A DNA stretch of 64,000 nucleotides from Sphingomonas citri (GTDB lineage: Bacteria; Pseudomonadota; Alphaproteobacteria; Sphingomonadales; Sphingomonadaceae): NCBI RefSeq assembly GCF_019429485.1, contig NZ_JAHXZN010000001.1, positions 558,001-622,000 on the forward strand, given 5' to 3'. Positions 57,000-64,000 of this stretch are shown here, in pieces. Both the position numbers and the translations under genes were made by a program. The notes beneath the pieces were generated by a model that worked only from the letters and a program-made list of their open reading frames with translations, had not been told where the DNA came from and did not search any database. Numbering within the stretch: position 1 is the first letter of the stretch; the number at the start of each line of letters is the position of its first letter.

Positions 57000-58898
57000 A
57001 TGCGCAGCCGATCCCGCTTGTTCCCGTCGATCCGCTACCGACTGACGCCACTCCTGCGCGATCGGCGCGGCTCGACGATCGGGATCATGGCGGCGGGACT
57101 GGTCGTCGGCATCGGCTCGCTCGGCAGCGCGATCGACGTCGGCCGCATGTATATCGTCAAGTCGCAGCTGCAAGCCGGGGTAGACGCCGCCGCGCTGGCG
57201 GGCGCGCGCGCCTTCGGCGTCACCGACAACAGCCCGAACAGCCGCAGCAAGCAGGTCGAATCCTACTTCGACGGCAATTTCTCGCGCTCCCCCGCCTACA
57301 TGGGCACCACCAACGTGATCGTCACGCCGACCTTCGCGGTCGTCAACGGCGTCAACGTCACCACCGTCAACGCCGCGGCGACGCTGGACATGTCGTTCAT
57401 GCGGCTGTTCGGCTTCCGCGACGTGACGATGCGCGCCGTGGCCAAGGCCGAACTCCAGCCGCGCACGCTCGAAGTGATGGTGGTGCTCGATAATACCGGG
57501 TCGATGAAGGACAATCTGTCGAACGGTAAGACCAGGATCACCGCGCTGAAGGAGGCTGCCAACAGCTTCGTCGATATCCTTTTCCAGGGCGGCACACAGC
57601 GCAAGGATCTCGCCCTCGGCTTCATCCCCTATGACATCACGGTCAACGTCGGCAATCTTCTGATCGCGCGTCGACCGGGCGCGGTGGTCGCGGTGCCCGG
57701 CTTCAACACCACGACCGAGTCGAGCAACTATGGCACCTGGCCGGCGAACCCCTATTACTGGAAGGGGTGCGTCATGAACGACGCGACGATCCCCGATCTC
57801 AGCGCCGATCGCACCGTGTCGGAACCCAACGCCTGGGATGTGACTCGAACGCTGCCCGGCGAGGGCATGAACCCCAAGGTCATGCCCTATTTTATCCCGC
57901 CGATGTACGTGCCAAGTCTCGCTGCGAGCAACGTCACTACCGCAGACAAGACGTCGGAGACGAGCGCCTATTACAAGGTCTACACGAGTGAGCCGAGTGA
58001 TAATCTGTATCGCCTCGACACGACCAGCTTCGGGGCTGCGGGTGCGGACTATTTGGCGAACAGCACGGCCTATCGCTCCTGGTTCTACGACTATTACATC
58101 GGACTGAACGACGGTAGCGCCAGCAATAGCAACGACGTCATCCGGGCGACCAGCCCCAAGGGCGGGTACTACGACCCGGCAACGGGCAACCGCCTTTCGA
58201 CCAACTGGTATGTCGACTGGAAGCAGATCCCCAACTATTACACGCGTTGGGCGAACACCCCCGGGAGCGCGCGCGTCAATCCTAACGGCGGCGTCACGGC
58301 CAACGGCTCGCAGAATCAGACACCGAACAAGAGTCCCAATTGGCAGTGCCCTGAAGAGGCCATGCTGCCCCTCTACAACCGGCCGAAGAGCGACTACACC
58401 ACTTATATTCGTGACTCCAACGCGGCGATCTATCCAGCCAACGGCACGATCCACCACGCCGGTCTGCTGTGGGCCTACCGCCTGCTGGTGCGCGACGACG
58501 TCTTCCCACGCCCGCGTCCCTCCGGTCTGACGGCGGAGAAGCCGCGGCGCGCGATCGTGTTCATGACCGACGGTATCAACGAGATCGGCCAAGACCAGAA
58601 CGGATACATCGATCGCACCTTTACCTGGTACGGCCGTTGGTCAGATAAAACGATCTCGACGTCGGACAATCCTAACGATGTGAAGACGCAAATGGTGCGA
58701 CGATTTTCGAAGACGTGCGCCAACATTCAACGCGAGGACAATGCCCCGCAGGTCTATATCATCGCGCTGGTGTCCAATAGCTCCGCGTTCGATGCCTGTG
58801 CCCCCGGCCGCGTCTACCGCACCAACGATGCCACCCAGCTCAACGCCGCGTTCCAGAATGTCGCGGCCGAACTCGTCGACCTGCACCTGACGCAATGA
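57000..58898 (+). CDS. TadG-like pilus assembly protein with vWA domain
   Basis: 632 residues. N-terminal TadE/TadG signature: LLRDRRGSTIGIMAAGLVVGIGSLGSAIDVGRMY in parts, a type IV-prepilin-like hydrophobic helix. A von Willebrand A domain follows with MIDAS DNTGSMKDN (near 164-172) and a later TDGINE. The middle is Asn/Thr/Tyr-rich and probably extracellular or periplasmic. Base composition in the middle is less GC-rich than its neighbours, possibly reflecting faster evolution. First of three coupled Tad-like genes; the core tad secretion genes are not in the window. Confidence 0.88.
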   Translation: MRSRSRLFPSIRYRLTPLLRDRRGSTIGIMAAGLVVGIGSLGSAIDVGRMYIVKSQLQAGVDAAALAGARAFGVTDNSPNSRSKQVESYFDGNFSRSPAYMGTTNVIVTPTFAVVNGVNVTTVNAAATLDMSFMRLFGFRDVTMRAVAKAELQPRTLEVMVVLDNTGSMKDNLSNGKTRITALKEAANSFVDILFQGGTQRKDLALGFIPYDITVNVGNLLIARRPGAVVAVPGFNTTTESSNYGTWPANPYYWKGCVMNDATIPDLSADRTVSEPNAWDVTRTLPGEGMNPKVMPYFIPPMYVPSLAASNVTTADKTSETSAYYKVYTSEPSDNLYRLDTTSFGAAGADYLANSTAYRSWFYDYYIGLNDGSASNSNDVIRATSPKGGYYDPATGNRLSTNWYVDWKQIPNYYTRWANTPGSARVNPNGGVTANGSQNQTPNKSPNWQCPEEAMLPLYNRPKSDYTTYIRDSNAAIYPANGTIHHAGLLWAYRLLVRDDVFPRPRPSGLTAEKPRRAIVFMTDGINEIGQDQNGYIDRTFTWYGRWSDKTISTSDNPNDVKTQMVRRFSKTCANIQREDNAPQVYIIALVSNSSAFDACAPGRVYRTNDATQLNAAFQNVAAELVDLHLTQ

Positions 58899-59473
58899 CG
58901 CGCGCGCTTCCCCTCCTCCGCGATCGCCGCGGCGCCACGGTGATCGAGTTCGCGCTGATCCTGCCGGTGGTGCTCAGCGCGGTGTGCGGGACGATCGAGC
59001 TCGGCCACATGCTGGTCGCGCGCATGGTGCTCGACGGTGCCGTGGTCGAGGCCGCGCGAGTCGCCACCGCGAGCGTCGACAACAGCCAGGCCGCGCGTGA
59101 CACGGTGATGCGTCAGAGCATCACCACCGCGATGAGCAGCTTCCCGCTCGCCACCGGCCAGCAGATGTCGATCGACACGCGCGTCTTCGCCGATTTCAGC
59201 ACGGCCTATCCGGAGGTCTATGCCGACGCCAATCGCAACGGCAAATACGATCTGGGCGAGACTTTCACCGATCGCAACAAGAACGGTAAATGGGACCCCG
59301 CCACCCCGATCACCGGGACGATGGGGGGCGCCGGCGACGTGCTGAGCATCACCGTACGCTATCCCAAGAAGGTGCTGTTCGGCTTCCTCGGCACGCAATG
59401 GGCGATGGGGTCGCTGATCAACCTCTCGGCCACCACCGTCGTGCGCAACGAAGCCGTGAGCCGCACCTCGTGA
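58895..59473 (+). CDS. TadE-like pseudopilin with calcium-loop insert
   Basis: 192 residues. LLRDRRGATVIEFALILPVV with the E-F-A-L prepilin-like helix places it in the TadE family. Residues about 110-135 hold two loops, DANRNGKYDLGE and DRNKNGKWDPAT, resembling D-x-N-x-N-G-x-x-D calcium-binding loops. It starts inside the stop of the TadG-like gene (ATGA). Confidence 0.87.
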   Translation: MTRALPLLRDRRGATVIEFALILPVVLSAVCGTIELGHMLVARMVLDGAVVEAARVATASVDNSQAARDTVMRQSITTAMSSFPLATGQQMSIDTRVFADFSTAYPEVYADANRNGKYDLGETFTDRNKNGKWDPATPITGTMGGAGDVLSITVRYPKKVLFGFLGTQWAMGSLINLSATTVVRNEAVSRTS

Positions 59474-60123
59474 GCGCCCGCGCTCTGCTCATCCGGCTCG
59501 CGCGCGAGCGCCGCGCCGTGGCCATGCTCGAGCTCGCGCTCGTCATGCCGCTGTTCCTCGGCTTCGTGCTCACCGGTCTCGAGTTCGCCAACTGGGTGAT
59601 GGCGAACAATCGCGCGCAGCGGCTCGCCTCGATGACGGCGGATCTGGTGGCGCAGAGCGGCGTCGGCTCGGTCGGCGCGAGCGAGAAGCAGATCTACGAC
59701 CTGTTCAGCGCAATCGACATCACCGCCCAGCCCTTCGACCTGCGTAACCACGGGCGCGTGGTGATCAGCAGCGTGAAGGGGACCGACAACGACGAAGACG
59801 GGATCATCGAGGAGCGCTTCCTGTGGCAGCGCTTCGACGGCAATTACGTCGCGGCGACGCCGCTGCTCGGCTGCGCGCGGTCAAATCCGCTGGCGACGCT
59901 GCCGACCAGCCGGGCGCTACCGCTGGACGAGATCCTGTTCCACGTCCAGGTGACGTACGATTACCAGCCGCTGATCAGCCGCCGACCATTCGGCTGGATC
60001 GACCTCGGCACCGCGATCACCCGCACGGCGACCTATCGTGCGCGCAGCACGCAGTTCCAGACGCCCTCGCCGGTCAATCAGTTTCCCGCCAAGAGCAAGT
60101 GCACGACCGCGGACGGGTTGTGA
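59470..60123 (+). CDS. TadE-like pseudopilin
   Basis: 217 residues from GTG 59470. RERRAVAMLELALVMPLFLGFVLTGLEFANW (in parts) is a TadE-type N terminus with the key Glu (MLELAL). Mature part includes a short acidic GTDNDEDGIIEE loop. Overlaps the previous TadE-like gene (GTGA). With the TadG-like protein it probably forms surface fibre or minor pilin components. Confidence 0.87.
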   Translation: MSARALLIRLARERRAVAMLELALVMPLFLGFVLTGLEFANWVMANNRAQRLASMTADLVAQSGVGSVGASEKQIYDLFSAIDITAQPFDLRNHGRVVISSVKGTDNDEDGIIEERFLWQRFDGNYVAATPLLGCARSNPLATLPTSRALPLDEILFHVQVTYDYQPLISRRPFGWIDLGTAITRTATYRARSTQFQTPSPVNQFPAKSKCTTADGL

Positions 60124-60176
60124 GCGACAGCGAGCATCACTTGTAGATCATCGCGCGACGGATGGCGCACCACGCG

Positions 60177-60210
60177 GGCGGGTAAGTGGCGCCCGCGCCA
60201 CTTACCCGCC
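60177..60210. terminator. Bidirectional hairpin between tadE-like gene and pdhB
   Basis: GGCGGGTAAGTGGC and GCCACTTACCCGCC form a perfect 14-bp stem around a 6-base loop (GCCCGC). It lies between two convergent genes and can terminate both, although no T run follows. Confidence 0.75.
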
Positions 60211-60222
60211 TCGCCGGCGCCG

Positions 60223-61662
60223 TCACTTGCGGTAGGTCACCTTCTTCACCGCGGCGACGATCTTGTCCGCGGAGATCAGCGCCAGCTTCTCGAGGTTGGC
60301 AGCGTAAGGCAGCGGCACGTCCTCGTTGGTGACGCGCAGCACCGGCGCGTCGAGGTCGTCGAAGCCCTGCTCCATCACTACCGCAGCGATCTCCGACGCG
60401 ATCGAGCAGGTCGGCCAGCCCTCTTCCACCACTACCAGGCGGTTTGTCTTGGCGAGGCTCTTGAGCACCGTCTTGGTGTCGAGCGGGCGCAGCGTGCGCA
60501 GGTCGATCACCTCGGCCTCGACGCCCTCGGCCGCCAGCTTGTCGGCCGCCTCGAGCGCGAGCCCGACGCCGATCGAGTAGCTCACGATCGTCACGTCCTT
60601 GCCCTGGCGCATGATGCGCGCCTTGCCGATCGGCAGCACCCAATCGTCCAGCTTGGGCACCTCGAACGAGCGGCCGTAGAGCAGCTCGTTCTCGAGGAAC
60701 ACCACCGGGTCCTGGCTGCGGATCGCCGCCTTGAGCAGGCCCTTGGCGTCGGCCGCGTCATAGGGCGCGATCACGATCAGACCGGGGACGCTGGCGTACC
60801 ACGGGCCGTAGTTCTGCGAGTGCTGCGCGCCGACGCGGCTCGCAGCGCCGTTGGGGCCGCGGAACACGATCGGGCAGCGCATCTGGCCGCCGGACATATA
60901 GTTGGTCTTGGCGGCCGAGTTGATGATGTGGTCGATCGCCTGCATCGCGAAGTTGAACGTCATGAACTCGACGATCGGCTTCAGCCCGCCCATCGCCGCG
61001 CCGGTGCCGACGCCGGCGAAGCCGTACTCGGTGATCGGCGTGTCGATCACGCGCTTGTCGCCGAACTCGTCGAGCAGGCCCTGGGTCACCTTGTAGGCGC
61101 CCTGATATTGCGCGACCTCCTCGCCCATCACGAACACGCGCGCGTCGGCGCGCATCTCCTCGGCCATCGCGTCGCGCAGCGCCTCGCGGACGGTCTGCTT
61201 CACCATCTCGGTGCCCTCGGGCACCGCGGGGTCGCTCACCTCGGCGTCGTGGCGCGCCGCCTCGAACATCTGGCGCGCGCCGGTGTCGACCTTCTCCTGC
61301 GCGGGGTGCGCCGAATCCTCGACCGTGTCCGACTTCTTCTCGTCGGCCTGCGCGTCGCCGCGCGGCGAATCATCCTTGGTCGCGGCGGCGCCGCCCGAGT
61401 CCGCCGACTCCGCCTCCTCGCCCTCGCCGGCCAGCTGGAGGATCACCGTGCCGACCTTCACCCCATCGGTGCCCTCGGCGACCAGGATCTTCGCCACGGT
61501 GCCCTCGTCGACCGCCTCGAACTCCATCGTCGCCTTGTCGGTCTCGATCTCGGCCATGATGTCGCCGGACTTCACCGTGTCGCCTTCCTTGACGAGCCAC
61601 TTGGCGAGCGTGCCCTCCTCCATCGTCGGGGACAGCGCCGGCATCTTGATGTCGATCGCCAT
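60223..61662 (-). CDS. pdhB: Pyruvate dehydrogenase E1 beta subunit with N-terminal lipoyl domain
   Basis: 479 residues. The first 80 form a biotinyl/lipoyl domain with K43 in [11 protein letters not shown], followed by an acidic/Ala linker (about 80-150) and the transketolase-type E1 beta core ([19 protein letters not shown] in parts, [37 protein letters not shown]). A lipoyl domain on E1 beta is a known alphaproteobacterial arrangement. The start lies 1 base after the pdhA stop. The E2 gene is not in the window. Confidence 0.96.
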   Translation of the reverse strand: MAIDIKMPALSPTMEEGTLAKWLVKEGDTVKSGDIMAEIETDKATMEFEAVDEGTVAKILVAEGTDGVKVGTVILQLAGEGEEAESADSGGAAATKDDSPRGDAQADEKKSDTVEDSAHPAQEKVDTGARQMFEAARHDAEVSDPAVPEGTEMVKQTVREALRDAMAEEMRADARVFVMGEEVAQYQGAYKVTQGLLDEFGDKRVIDTPITEYGFAGVGTGAAMGGLKPIVEFMTFNFAMQAIDHIINSAAKTNYMSGGQMRCPIVFRGPNGAASRVGAQHSQNYGPWYASVPGLIVIAPYDAADAKGLLKAAIRSQDPVVFLENELLYGRSFEVPKLDDWVLPIGKARIMRQGKDVTIVSYSIGVGLALEAADKLAAEGVEAEVIDLRTLRPLDTKTVLKSLAKTNRLVVVEEGWPTCSIASEIAAVVMEQGFDDLDAPVLRVTNEDVPLPYAANLEKLALISADKIVAAVKKVTYRK

Positions 61663-61663
61663 C

Positions 61664-62734
61664 TCAATACTTCTCCACCAGGACGTCGGTATACAGTTCG
61701 GCCGGATCCGGCTCGGGCGTGCTCTCGGCGAAATCCGCCGACTCGTTGACCTGCTTGCGGATGCGCTGCTCGATCGCCTTGAAGTCCTCCTCTTGGGCGC
61801 CGTGCAGCTCGGACAGCGTGCGTTTCACCGCCTCGATCGGGTCCGACTTGTCGCGCACCGCCTGCACCTCGTCGCGCGAGCGGTATTTGGCGGGGTCGGA
61901 CATCGAGTGGCCGCGGTAGCGATAGGTCTTCATCTCGAGGATGATCGGGCCCTTGCCCGCGCGCACCCAAGCGAGCGCTTCTTCCGCCGCGCCGCGCGCC
62001 GCCAGCACGTCCATGCCGTCGATCTGCAGGCCGGGGATGCGGAAGCTCTCGCCGCGCTTGTACAATTGGTCCTCGGACGAGGCGCGGTTGACGCTGGTGC
62101 CCATGGCGTATTGATTGTTCTCGATCACGAAGATGATCGGGAGCTTCCACAGCTCGGCCATGTTGAAGGCTTCGTACACCTGGCCCTGGTTGGCCGCGCC
62201 GTCGCCGAAATAGGCGAGGCAGACGCCGCCGTCCTCGCTGTACTTGTGCTTGAACGCGAGACCGGCGCCGAGCGACACCTGCGCGCCGACGATGCCGTGG
62301 CCGCCGTAGAATTTATGCTCGACGCTGAACATGTGCATCGAGCCGCCCTTGCCCTTGGAGATGCCGGCCTGACGCCCGGTCAGCTCCGCCATCACGTCCT
62401 TGGGCGGGATCCCGCACAGCAGCATGTGGCCGTGGTCACGATAGCCGGTGATCACCGAATCGGCGTCGGTCAGCGCCGACTGGAGTCCGACCGCGACGGC
62501 TTCCTGGCCGATGTAGAGGTGGCAGAAGCCGCCGATCAGGCCGAGGCCGTAGAGCTGGCCGGCCTTCTCCTCGAAGCGGCGGATCAGCAGCATGTCCTCG
62601 TAGAATTTGAGCAGCTCTTCCTTGCTCGCCTCGTACGGACGCGGGTCCGACGGGCGCTCACGATTCGTCTTCTGCGGGTCGGCGGGGGGCGTATCGCCGG
62701 CCGGTGCCGGGCTGCGTGCTGGGGCTTTTGCCAC
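61664..62734 (-). CDS. pdhA: Pyruvate dehydrogenase E1 alpha subunit
   Basis: 356 residues. Thiamine-diphosphate motif [20 protein letters not shown] with [27 protein letters not shown], and the phosphorylation-loop equivalent [21 protein letters not shown] 40-residue Ala/Pro N terminus precedes the core. GTG start 62732-62734. Forms the alpha2beta2 E1 with PdhB and is translated first in the minus-strand operon. Confidence 0.96.
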   Translation of the reverse strand: MAKAPARSPAPAGDTPPADPQKTNRERPSDPRPYEASKEELLKFYEDMLLIRRFEEKAGQLYGLGLIGGFCHLYIGQEAVAVGLQSALTDADSVITGYRDHGHMLLCGIPPKDVMAELTGRQAGISKGKGGSMHMFSVEHKFYGGHGIVGAQVSLGAGLAFKHKYSEDGGVCLAYFGDGAANQGQVYEAFNMAELWKLPIIFVIENNQYAMGTSVNRASSEDQLYKRGESFRIPGLQIDGMDVLAARGAAEEALAWVRAGKGPIILEMKTYRYRGHSMSDPAKYRSRDEVQAVRDKSDPIEAVKRTLSELHGAQEEDFKAIEQRIRKQVNESADFAESTPEPDPAELYTDVLVEKY

Positions 62735-62848
62735 GATGGACAGGACCTCATTCCTTGGGGAGATGGGGGCCTATAGGCGCGGGTCGCATCGGACTGCAAA
62801 CCCCACCGGGTTGCAAGGGTTTCAGCGCGGGTCTACGCCGCTGGTCCG

Positions 62849-64000
62849 ATGCACGCCCCGATCGATCCGCCGGCCGCGCCGCGCCACCCATTACGCATCG
62901 CCAACTTCCGCGCTTACTGGCTGGCGCGCTTCTGTGGCACGATCGCGATCAGCGCGCAGGCGATCATCATCGGCTGGCAGGTCTACGGCCTCGCGCGCCA
63001 GACCATGGACATCCGCGACGCCGCCTTTCTCCTCGGCATGATCGGGCTGGTGCAGTTCATCCCCTTGTTCCTGCTAACGCCGCTCGTCGGGCTGGTGGCG
63101 GACACGGTGGACCGGCGCTGGATCGTGCGCGGCACCACCGCACTCTTGGTGCTCAACGCCGCGACGCTGGGGCTGCTCACCTGGTCGGGTCAGCTCGGCC
63201 TACCATATCTTTTCGTGTCCGCTGTCCTGATCGGGGTCGCCCGCGCTTTCTCCGGGCCAGCCTATTCCGCGCTGGCGCCGAATCTCGTGCCCAAGGAGAG
63301 CCTGCCGACCGCGATCGCGATCTCCTCGATTGCGTGGCAGTTCGGCACGATCGCGGGGCCGAGCGTCGGCGGGCTGCTCTACGCGATCCACCCCGACATG
63401 GCCTATGGCGTGATCTCGGGGCTGCTGCTGCTCGCGCTCGGGCTGATGTTCCTGATCGGCAAGGTGCCGCAGCCGCCCGCGCAGAAGGACCGCCGCCCGC
63501 TCCAGCGCATACTCGACGGCTTCGCCTATGTTCGCCGCAACCGGCTGGTACTCGCGGCGATCACGCTCGACCTGTTCGCGGTGCTGCTGGCGGGGGCGAC
63601 CGCGCTGCTGCCGATCTTCGCGCGCGACATCCTCCACGTGGGCGCCTCCGGGCTGGGCGTGCTGGCGGCGGGCATGGGGATCGGCGCGGCGAGCACCGCT
63701 CTCTGGTTCTCGTTCCGCCCGATGAAGCGCAACGTCGGCGTGAAGATGCTCGCCTCGGTGATCGTCTTCGGACTGGGCATCCTCAGCTTCGGCGTGGCGA
63801 CGCAGCTGACCGATGCGCTCGGCATCACTCATGTCGCGCTCGGCGCGGGGTGGCCGGTCCTCCAGACCGACTTCCTGCTCAGTCTCGTCGGGCTGATCGT
63901 CGCGGGCGGCGCGGACATGGTGTCGGTCTATGTCCGCACCTCGCTGATCCAGCTCCACACCCCCGACTCGATGCGCGGCCGCGTCAGCGCGGTGTCGCAG
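62849..64000 (+). CDS. MFS transporter, EntS-like, N-terminal part
   Basis: 384 residues visible; the frame is open at the window edge. FRAYWLARFCGTIAISAQAIIIGWQVYGLAR is the first helix region (in parts), followed by LTPLVGLVADTVDRRWIVRG, the MFS signature loop, SGPAYSALAPNLVP, and IAWQFGTIAGPSVGGLLY. It fits the MFS_3/EntS-type exporter branch. Substrate unknown. Divergent from pdhA across 114 bases. Confidence 0.88.
   Translation, partial: MHAPIDPPAAPRHPLRIANFRAYWLARFCGTIAISAQAIIIGWQVYGLARQTMDIRDAAFLLGMIGLVQFIPLFLLTPLVGLVADTVDRRWIVRGTTALLVLNAATLGLLTWSGQLGLPYLFVSAVLIGVARAFSGPAYSALAPNLVPKESLPTAIAISSIAWQFGTIAGPSVGGLLYAIHPDMAYGVISGLLLLALGLMFLIGKVPQPPAQKDRRPLQRILDGFAYVRRNRLVLAAITLDLFAVLLAGATALLPIFARDILHVGASGLGVLAAGMGIGAASTALWFSFRPMKRNVGVKMLASVIVFGLGILSFGVATQLTDALGITHVALGAGWPVLQTDFLLSLVGLIVAGGADMVSVYVRTSLIQLHTPDSMRGRVSAVSQ

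Overview
The window looks like a chromosomal segment of a sphingomonad (Sphingomonas-like alphaproteobacterium). The grounds are very high GC, dense overlapping operons, the sdhB-zapE-mdh-sucD-sucA-sucB-lpd order, a lipoyl domain fused to pyruvate dehydrogenase E1 beta, an UPF0262 gene, TadE/TadG genes and an aerobic (cob-type) cobalamin cluster. I see no rRNA, phage, insertion sequence or CRISPR array. One tRNA gene is present.

Layout. 1-2466: end of a glutathione S-transferase gene, then a tandem DUF1428 gene and two glyoxalase-fold genes in one tight operon. 2598-13285: central metabolism (succinate dehydrogenase iron-sulfur subunit, ZapE ATPase, malate dehydrogenase, succinyl-CoA ligase alpha, 2-oxoglutarate dehydrogenase E1/E2, lipoamide dehydrogenase) plus a small molbindin. 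A GIY-YIG nuclease gene sits between mdh and sucD, exactly between two inverted copies of a palindromic repeat. 13296-14301: two small conserved genes.

14378-37077 is a nearly complete late-cobalt-type B12 cluster in three blocks. Block 1, behind a cobalamin riboswitch, is cobW-cobN-cobG-cobH-cobI-cobJ, then antisense cobK, then cobL-cobE-cobM-cobB-cobF. Block 2, behind a second compact riboswitch, is cbtB-cbtA-cobO-DUF1636-cobT-cobC-cobS. A degenerate phosphatase-like gene lies divergent to it. Block 3 is on the minus strand (cobC/cobD-type aminotransferase, cbiB, cobQ), with cobU divergent. Together these turn precorrin-2 into adenosylcobalamin. The first methyltransferase CobA, the chelatase partners CobS/CobT of CobN, the reductase CobR and BluB are not in the window.

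37273-64000 is housekeeping and accessory: dnaB, UPF0262, a lysozyme-like protein without its acidic residues, cytidine deaminase, the cyoABCD bo3-type quinol oxidase, tRNA-Ile(CAU), a degenerate histidine kinase divergent from an Lrp/AsnC regulator, a secreted repeat protein, yaaA, an SDR, gyrA, DUF952, DUF488, trmFO, an EF-hand protein, a squalene/phytoene-synthase-like protein, three Tad pseudopilin-like genes, the pyruvate dehydrogenase E1 genes and the start of an MFS transporter.

The most unusual feature is a population of palindromic repeats. Family A consists of inverted doublets (REPIN-like) with the core CCCCGGCGAAGGCCGGGGC. One doublet has its short spacer replaced by the GIY-YIG gene. 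One is inserted in frame inside cobN. Repeats of other families are inserted in frame in cobG and cbiB. I propose that the GIY-YIG gene plus repeat may be a mobile or repeat-maintaining module analogous to RAYT/REPIN, and that the cobalamin genes carry repeat-derived peptide insertions similar in principle to the Rickettsia palindromic elements. Both are inferences from sequence alone.
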